Below are positions 23,769 to 28,692 of a stretch of DNA of 28,692 bases, piece after piece; the stretch's first letter is position 1; every line of letters begins with the position of its first letter. The position numbers and the translations under genes are program-made. The notes under the pieces are model-generated. The model had not been told where the DNA came from, searched no databases, and worked only from the letters and a program-made list of their open reading frames with translations. The stretch is from Sphingomonadaceae bacterium (GTDB taxonomy: Bacteria; Pseudomonadota; Alphaproteobacteria; Sphingomonadales; Sphingomonadaceae): positions 1-28,692 of the forward strand of contig SHLU01000004.1 of assembly GCA_004282995.1 (NCBI GenBank), read 5' to 3'.

Positions 23769-26353
23769 CCAATTCGCCTCAGATCGATGTTGAATCCAAA
23801 TCCATCGGCTTCCCGCCCCCAATAGGAAACGCTGGCATCCCATTGCACAGCCTTGGACATTCCGTCCGAAATCGCGCGAAATTCACCCAATGCTTCGCCC
23901 TCCTGGCCCGACAATAGCTGCAACAGGCGCTCGAGCGCGATGCCGAAGCCCCCGGATATCCGGATGTGTGTGCGTTCTTCGAGCTCTTCGAGCGTCAGAC
24001 GAACGGTATCTCCTTGCGGAGTGTCGGCAATAAGCACCCGCAGCATCGCGCGCATCATCGCCCCCAACGCCGCCGGTTCGGCGATCGTGAACCCGCTGGC
24101 ACCTGGTAGTTCGGTCACCAGTTCGACCGAAAGCTCCTGCGCGAACTCCTGCGAGCGTTCGACCGCATCAATAACAACCGAGCGGGCGTCGACCGGATAG
24201 CTACTCTCTGCCAGATTCCAGATATCCGCGCGCACCAGTTCTGCAACTTCGTCGAGGCGATCGATCGCACGGCGAGTGGTTTCGGTGATCCGCGATACTA
24301 TCGGGCGGACCTGCTCCACAGTGACCCGCGGGTCCGAAGCCAGCTCGCTGCCGAGCATGATAGCCTCGAAATCGTTGCGCAGTTGGAGATCCATGAACAG
24401 CGCCACGGCTTGTCTGAGATCGGCTGCCCGGTGCAATTCTGATACGTCGATAGCTTCAAGCACGATCACCCGTTCGCGGCTGCGAGCGATGCGGCTGGGG
24501 GCTGCAACACGGAAAATGCGTTCTTCCGGGCCAAGCTGGCGCATCGGCACCCGCATTTCCCCACCGTGCAGGAGCAGATCCTGGAGCATGGCGTCGATCC
24601 GCTCGCCATCGAGTTCGGTGAGTGCAAGCAAGGCTTCGACCAGCGAAGTTTCGGATACCGCGAGGCCAGCCTGGCGATAGAGGTCCTGCATCGGTGCATT
24701 GGCGTGCAGGGGTGATCCGACCATGTGGAAGATCATCACCGCAGTGCCAACCGTATCGAAGCCGTGGCGGATCTGGTTCGAAGACTGGGCGATCAGCGAG
24801 ATGGCGCTGGCAACCTTGCTATCGACCGGTACAAATCGTTCATCGAGCCGGTCACGCGAATTGAGGTGGGCTCGCCAACGGAACAGCTCGCGGAAAGACC
24901 CGGCAATTGCCCGCACCAGGAAGGCAGAGCGGCGGACATTGCCTGTCTGTGGCAAGGTATAGAGCCAATACAGGTCGCGGCCCGTGCCCCCGAGCCAGGT
25001 CATTCGCGCCTGTCCGGTCCAGCCGGGGACGATAGTGTCTGCAGCGATCGCGGCAGGGCGACGGCGCAGCCTATCCAGCATGGGCTCCAATTCGGCTGGC
25101 GAAAGGGTGATGTCGGAGAGTTCCGCATTGTGCGCGGTCAACGCGCCGATCTGGCCATCGCTGCGGCGTTCGATCAACAGGCTCTGGTCGACTGCAGCCA
25201 GCCGCGCGGCATCGCGAAGAAATTCGGGCAATCGCGCACCTTCGCGCAATGCCGATCTGCCGAAGGCATGCTGGACTGCGCGCGCCGCGGAATCTTCGAG
25301 CCGTCTGTCCTGTCGCCGCTCGCGGCCCAGCACACGGAGGAAAGCCACCAGCCAAGGGGCCGCAAGCATGGCAGTCAACGGCAGCAAACGTCCGGCAAAC
25401 TCGAGTGCGGCCCAGGCAATCGCGATCGTCATCGCGTTGATGGCGACCGGCAACAGCACCGCGAGCCGCTTGGGATCGCTGCGCTGGAAGGCAAATGCGG
25501 TTGCCATGCCAAGCGCCATGATCAGCAGCAGCGCCTCCCAATCCCGAGCCGGGAGAACGAGGCGGCCTGTTCGCAGTGCCTGCACACCGTAAGCGCGGAA
25601 CTCGGCCTCGCTTGTCGAGCGGGTGTTGGGTGCAAGTGGTGTCGTCAGCGAGCCGCGCAAGGTATCGGGGCCGGCCAGAATCGCCACGGTGCCCGCCAGC
25701 TCTCCAGCGGCGAGTTGTCCGTTGAGGATCTGGCTGGCGGTGATGGCTGGAATGCTCTGGCTGGCAGGAATGCGGACGAAGAACCGTTCGACCGACCCGG
25801 TGGTTCGATCGGCGAGCGCCGTTTCGAAGGTCGGAACCGGACCTTCGATGCCATCAAGCGCAGTCCATTGCCGGCGGTAAATACCATATTGCGCCGCCGG
25901 AAGCGCGCGAGCGCCTTGCAAAGCTGTCGTGTGGTTGCGGGGTAATACCCATCGGTCACTGGCGGGCAATGGTCGCGGCGCGACCGCCTGGACCACGGGA
26001 ATTGCAGGGCGGGCAGGACCTGCGCGCCGGGAAATACCGAGATAACCGATCCGCTCGGCCCCCAACTGCGCCAATAGTTGCTCGAGCTTGGCATGGCGGT
26101 CCGGGCCCATGCGCGCAAACGTGGCATCGCGCTCGACAATGACCACCGCCGGGCGATCGGCCCGGCCCGCGCTCGATGCCGTGTCGAAGAAACGCCCGTC
26201 CGTCATACTGAACGTATTTGTCTGGTGGAGCGAGGCGAGCGCGCCCACTACGAGCGCTACGACGATCCAGCTGCCCACTCCCTCGCGCGCCATGATCTTG
26301 ACGGCGCGGCGAAGAACCTGCCGGGTTGGGAAGAGGTGCAGGGCCGGCTTCAC
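23765..26353 (-). CDS. CHASE2 sensor with degenerate histidine-kinase core
   Basis: About 862 residues from the GTG at 26353, which has GGAAGAAG four bases upstream. ATG at 26293 or 26536 are alternatives; the latter adds residues that look unconserved. Layout: transmembrane segment (28-44), periplasmic CHASE2 domain (about 45-270, with TDGRFFDTASSAG and PAVVIVERD), three transmembrane helices (272-290, 297-320, 322-343), a cytoplasmic GAF-like region, a PAS-like region (530-640), then a DHp-like helix pair (640-710) and an HATPase-like end (735-860). Where kinases have HDLRTPL this protein reads DLQLRNDF, so the phosphoacceptor His seems replaced by Leu. The N-box Asn and the DxGxG box are also unrecognisable (RISGGFGI). 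It is first in the operon and overlaps the response regulator by ATGA. Confidence 0.82.
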   Translation of the reverse strand: MKPALHLFPTRQVLRRAVKIMAREGVGSWIVVALVVGALASLHQTNTFSMTDGRFFDTASSAGRADRPAVVIVERDATFARMGPDRHAKLEQLLAQLGAERIGYLGISRRAGPARPAIPVVQAVAPRPLPASDRWVLPRNHTTALQGARALPAAQYGIYRRQWTALDGIEGPVPTFETALADRTTGSVERFFVRIPASQSIPAITASQILNGQLAAGELAGTVAILAGPDTLRGSLTTPLAPNTRSTSEAEFRAYGVQALRTGRLVLPARDWEALLLIMALGMATAFAFQRSDPKRLAVLLPVAINAMTIAIAWAALEFAGRLLPLTAMLAAPWLVAFLRVLGRERRQDRRLEDSAARAVQHAFGRSALREGARLPEFLRDAARLAAVDQSLLIERRSDGQIGALTAHNAELSDITLSPAELEPMLDRLRRRPAAIAADTIVPGWTGQARMTWLGGTGRDLYWLYTLPQTGNVRRSAFLVRAIAGSFRELFRWRAHLNSRDRLDERFVPVDSKVASAISLIAQSSNQIRHGFDTVGTAVMIFHMVGSPLHANAPMQDLYRQAGLAVSETSLVEALLALTELDGERIDAMLQDLLLHGGEMRVPMRQLGPEERIFRVAAPSRIARSRERVIVLEAIDVSELHRAADLRQAVALFMDLQLRNDFEAIMLGSELASDPRVTVEQVRPIVSRITETTRRAIDRLDEVAELVRADIWNLAESSYPVDARSVVIDAVERSQEFAQELSVELVTELPGASGFTIAEPAALGAMMRAMLRVLIADTPQGDTVRLTLEELEERTHIRISGGFGIALERLLQLLSGQEGEALGEFRAISDGMSKAVQWDASVSYWGREADGFGFNIDLRRIG

Positions 26354-26588
26354 GAGGCTTCTTCCAAGTCGGTGACGAACAAGCAGCGCGTAGGTCGAGT
26401 TGCGCGGCGCAACTTCGCAGCCCGTGGCGAAATAGCCGGGATTCCGCCAGCCAGTGCGGTCTCGCAACATCCAGCATTGCCGGTTTGCCAGTTGTCCAGA
26501 TCGGCCAAGAAGTTTGCGCCCCTCGCATAGCGGCACTCGCCCCCTAGTCGCGCGAATGCCCTCGATGCGAGAAACGCTAGGCTTTTGT

Positions 26589-26605
26589 GGTTAATTTCGC
26601 GTTAG
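26589..26605 (-). promoter_or_regulatory. CtrA-like box upstream of the sensor/pgsBC-like operon
   Basis: On the minus strand CTAA-N7-TTAACC, one mismatch from the CtrA consensus TTAA-N7-TTAACC, oriented towards the sensor gene. Its core CGAAATTAACCA is identical over 12 bases to that before the REC-HPt gene. Confidence 0.55.
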
Positions 26606-26675
26606 TTTCCGCCGGTGAATGGAACGGGAAAGGCGCAAGGGATCAGCCGTCCCGACGTCAATCTTGCGTGTCGGC

Positions 26676-26692
26676 CTAACTATCTGAGTTAG
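26676..26692 (-). repeat. Short inverted repeat after parB
   Basis: CTAACT-ATCTG-AGTTAG, four bases past the parB stop. It is AT-rich with no T-run; it may be a weak hairpin at the transcript end. Confidence 0.35.
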
Positions 26693-26695
26693 TTG

Positions 26696-27670
26696 TTAAA
26701 TATCTCCGCCTGTCAATCGTTGGCAGATCAGGTCAAGCTGGTCGAGCGTGCGATAGCGGATCGTCACCGCCCCCGATCGCGGGTCCGGGTCGGTCTTGAT
26801 CTTGACCGGCAGCCCCAGGAATTCCTCCAGATGGCCCTGGACCGCCGCGATGTCGGCGTTCTTCATCGGGTCACTTGATACCGACTTGGTGCCGGATTTC
26901 CGGGGTGGCGCCTCACCGCGGACGCGCTTTTCCAATTCACGTACAGACAACTTGCGGACAATCGCCTCTTGGGCCAGCTCCACCGCATCGTCGTTGCCGA
27001 TCAGGGCCCGAGCGTGCCCCATCGACAAGGCGCCTTGTTCGACCAGTGCGATGACCCGGTCGGGTAGCGCGAGCAGCCGCTGCAAATTGGCGATGTGGCT
27101 ACGTGACTTGTCGACTAGCTTGGCAATATCGGCCTGGCTCAGCCCTTCGTCCTCGGAAAGGCGATGATAGGCGCGCGCTTCCTCGATCGGGTTGAGATCC
27201 TCGCGCTGGATATTCTCGATCAGCGCCAGTGCCATCACTTCGCGATCTTCGAGCTCTCGCACGATCGCGGGAATCTGGTGTAGCCGCGCCTTCTGCGCGG
27301 CCCGCCAGCGCCGTTCACCGGCGACCAGCTGATACTGCCCCCCACTCGTCGGCCGCACGATGATTGGCTGAATGACACCGCGCGCCTCAATGGAAGCTGC
27401 AAGCTCCGCCAGCGCATCCTCGTCGAAATTGGTGCGCGGCTGCCCCGCAAGTGGCTTGATCTTGGAGACCGGAATGTTGGCCAGCCCATTCTGGGTCGTC
27501 GAAGCAGGCGCCGAGTTGACAGAGTCCTGTGAATTATCAGTACTTTGATTGACAAGAGGCTCTTCACGCCGGGTTTCGCCCATGAGGGCGCCGAGGCCTT
27601 TTCCGAGCTTCTTCTTGCGGTCAGCCGAGGCAGGAACGCTGATGCGGATGGGATCGCTTGGCTTGTTCAT
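26696..27670 (-). CDS. parB: Chromosome partitioning protein ParB
   Basis: A 324-residue ParB. It binds parS, hydrolyses CTP to load as a sliding clamp, and with ParA segregates the chromosome origin. The N-terminus has KKLGKGLGALMGE, the ParA-interacting start typical of chromosomal ParB. The CTP-binding domain shows QPIIVRPTSGGQYQLVAG and GERRWRAA (around residues 110-130). LIENIQREDLNPIEEA and a helix-turn-helix LSQADIAKLVDKSRSHIANL follow. The C-terminus is the dimerisation domain. It overlaps parA by ATGA. The order rsmG-parA-parB is the conserved alphaproteobacterial arrangement near oriC. Confidence 0.96.
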   Translation of the reverse strand: MNKPSDPIRISVPASADRKKKLGKGLGALMGETRREEPLVNQSTDNSQDSVNSAPASTTQNGLANIPVSKIKPLAGQPRTNFDEDALAELAASIEARGVIQPIIVRPTSGGQYQLVAGERRWRAAQKARLHQIPAIVRELEDREVMALALIENIQREDLNPIEEARAYHRLSEDEGLSQADIAKLVDKSRSHIANLQRLLALPDRVIALVEQGALSMGHARALIGNDDAVELAQEAIVRKLSVRELEKRVRGEAPPRKSGTKSVSSDPMKNADIAAVQGHLEEFLGLPVKIKTDPDPRSGAVTIRYRTLDQLDLICQRLTGGDI

Positions 27671-28443
27671 GCAGCTTTCCTTCGTTCAGGCAGGCGGCCG
27701 ATCAACTCGCGCGCCAGCGCCATATAGGCGCGACTACCTGCGCAAGAGTGATCGTAGACGAGCGCCGGCAGGCCGTGGCTGGGTGCCTCGGACAGGCGGA
27801 CATTGCGCGGAATGACAGCAGTGAAGACCAGATCACCAAGACAGTCTCGAACGTCGTCCGAAACCTGGTCGGTCAGCCGGTTACGACGATCGAACATGGT
27901 CAGGGCGATGCCGATGATACCCAAGTCCGGATTGAACCGCTGCTGCACCCTTTCGACAGTCTGCAGCAGCTGACTGAGGCCTTCCAGCGCGAAGAATTCG
28001 CACTGAAGCGGCACCAACAAGGTATCGGCAGCGGACAGGGCATTGAGCGTCAGCAACCCCAGCGACGGAGGACAATCGACGAAGCAGATTTCGTGATCGG
28101 TGTGGTCTCTCAGGGCTGTGCGGAGCCGGTGCGTGCGATCCTCGACCGAGACAAGCTCGACTTCGGCGCCGCTCAGATCCTGGGTCGCCGGGACAATATC
28201 GAGTCCCGGAATGCTTGTTGGCTGGACACATTCACTGATCGGTACTTCATCAATCAGCACATCGTAGACAGAATTTTCGCGATCTTCAGCGCCGATGCCC
28301 ATGCCCGTTGAAGCGTTGCCTTGCGGATCAAGATCGAGAAGCAGGGTTTTCCAGCCAGTTGCAGCCATAGCCGTGGCAATGTTGATAGCGCTGGTGGTCT
28401 TGCCAACCCCGCCCTTCTGGTTCGCTACGGCTATCACGATCAT
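27667..28443 (-). CDS. parA: Chromosome partitioning ATPase ParA
   Basis: A 258-residue ParA/Soj ATPase that forms nucleotide-dependent dimers on DNA and is stimulated by ParB to move origins. The deviant Walker A KGGVGKTTSAIN starts at residue 10. Walker A' is LLLDLDPQGNAS at about 35-46, and Walker B is CFVDCPPSLG at about 119-128. Further motifs are LVPLQCEFFALEGLSQL and IPRNVRLSEAPSHGLPAL. There is no N-terminal DNA-binding extension, as in chromosomal rather than plasmid type I ParA. It overlaps rsmG and parB by four bases each (ATGA), so all three are translationally coupled. Confidence 0.97.
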   Translation of the reverse strand: MIVIAVANQKGGVGKTTSAINIATAMAATGWKTLLLDLDPQGNASTGMGIGAEDRENSVYDVLIDEVPISECVQPTSIPGLDIVPATQDLSGAEVELVSVEDRTHRLRTALRDHTDHEICFVDCPPSLGLLTLNALSAADTLLVPLQCEFFALEGLSQLLQTVERVQQRFNPDLGIIGIALTMFDRRNRLTDQVSDDVRDCLGDLVFTAVIPRNVRLSEAPSHGLPALVYDHSCAGSRAYMALARELIGRLPERRKAA

Positions 28444-28692
28444 GATGTGCCCTTCCCTTTGATTGCCCCTTGGCCGACCAGTATGACTGCCTCTGCGTCG
28501 GTCTGCGATTGTTCCACGTGGAACATCTCACGCCGATCAGGAGCGAGGTTTTGCAACTCTACCCCTCCCGAACGCCCTTTGGGCAATAGCCAGTGCGTGT
28601 CCGCAGTGGAAAACCTTGCGGACAAGCTGAGGAGTTTCTCGAGTGGGGCGAAGGCTCGTGCCGTGATGACACGGACTGGTTGTACCTTCATC
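28440..28692 (-). CDS. rsmG: 16S rRNA (guanine527-N7)-methyltransferase RsmG, C-terminal part (runs off right edge)
   Basis: The last 83 residues of RsmG/GidB, which methylates G527 of 16S rRNA using S-adenosylmethionine. Seen: VITARAFAPLEKLLSLS, the conserved family segment following the cofactor site; LLPKGRSGGVELQ, matching the KG motif; and the C-terminal strand REMFHVEQSQTDAEAVILV. The start lies beyond the window. The MFHVEQ coding stretch contains a perfect parS palindrome. It overlaps parA by ATGA. Confidence 0.9.
   Translation of the reverse strand, partial: MKVQPVRVITARAFAPLEKLLSLSARFSTADTHWLLPKGRSGGVELQNLAPDRREMFHVEQSQTDAEAVILVGQGAIKGKGTS
28510..28525. promoter_or_regulatory. parS: parS centromere site inside rsmG
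   Basis: TGTTCCACGTGGAACA is a perfect 16-base palindrome, close to the canonical parS (TGTTTCACGTGAAACA), with one symmetric change per arm. It lies 67 bases before the parA start, within the rsmG coding sequence. Confidence 0.9.

Larger units (their letters stand above)
26354..26695 (-). other. Intergenic region between parB and the sensor operon
   Basis: About 340 bases. It holds a 6-5-6 inverted repeat CTAACT/AGTTAG (26676-26692) just after parB, too weak for a clear terminator, and the CtrA-like box at 26589-26605. An in-frame N-terminal extension of the sensor gene (up to 26536) is possible but has no ribosome site. No clear sigma70 promoter is visible. Confidence 0.5.

Noticed and set aside
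24725..25945. 406-residue plus-strand frame opposite the sensor gene
   Set aside because: Shadow of the CHASE2/cytoplasmic coding region; no ribosome site or motifs.
1..28692. tRNA, rRNA, CRISPR, prophage or insertion sequence
   Set aside because: No cloverleaf with a TTCGAAT-type arm, no spaced direct repeats, no transposase or integrase motifs were found on either strand.

Overview
The window is GC-rich, densely packed chromosomal DNA from an alphaproteobacterium, most likely a sphingomonad of the Erythrobacteraceae type. Reasons: the rsmG-parA-parB order with a parS site, CtrA-type promoter boxes, a FdxA/CarD neighbourhood, a SUV3-like helicase with an S4 partner, and a 2TM glycine-zipper envelope protein. 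All assignments rest on reading the translated proteins; no database search was possible. There are no rRNA or tRNA genes, insertion sequences, phage genes or CRISPR arrays.

Layout. 1-553 (-): N-terminal part of a membrane-anchored, probably M23-type envelope peptidase that runs off the left edge. 762-3978 (+): a tightly coupled trio of SUV3-like helicase, S4 RNA-binding protein and 7Fe ferredoxin FdxA. 4373-4906 (+): CarD regulator with its own promoter region, a long leader and a strong terminator. 5037-6241 (+): DUF2807/GIN lipoprotein and a small lipoprotein, converging on a Sua5/TsaC tRNA-modification gene (6242-7186, -). 7251-9841 (+): large acyl-CoA dehydrogenase and a DUF815 AAA+ ATPase, converging on a membrane-anchored sorbosone-dehydrogenase-like protein (9854-11332, -). 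11434-13166 (+): free methionine-R-sulfoxide reductase and a His/Trp-rich glycine-zipper envelope protein.

The most interesting part is 13308-26353. On the minus strand six overlapping or nearly abutting genes form one apparent operon: a CHASE2 sensor with a degenerate histidine-kinase core, a single-domain response regulator, a tandem PgsC/CapC-like membrane protein with a large C-terminal extension, a single-pass protein of unknown function, a membrane-anchored protein resembling phage-type poly-gamma-glutamate hydrolase, and a 1380-residue PgsB/CapB-like amide ligase with a large helical N-terminal half. Converging on it is a plus-strand pair: a receiver-HPt phosphotransfer protein and a predicted outer-membrane beta-barrel. 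The two units share a CtrA-like box with an identical 12-base core. I infer a cell-cycle-linked, phosphorelay-controlled system that makes, trims and possibly exports a poly-gamma-glutamate-like polymer across a Gram-negative envelope. This combination is not one I recognise as described.

The right end (26696-28692, -) is the chromosome segregation locus rsmG-parA-parB, with a perfect 16-base parS palindrome inside the 3' end of rsmG. This suggests the window lies near the replication origin.
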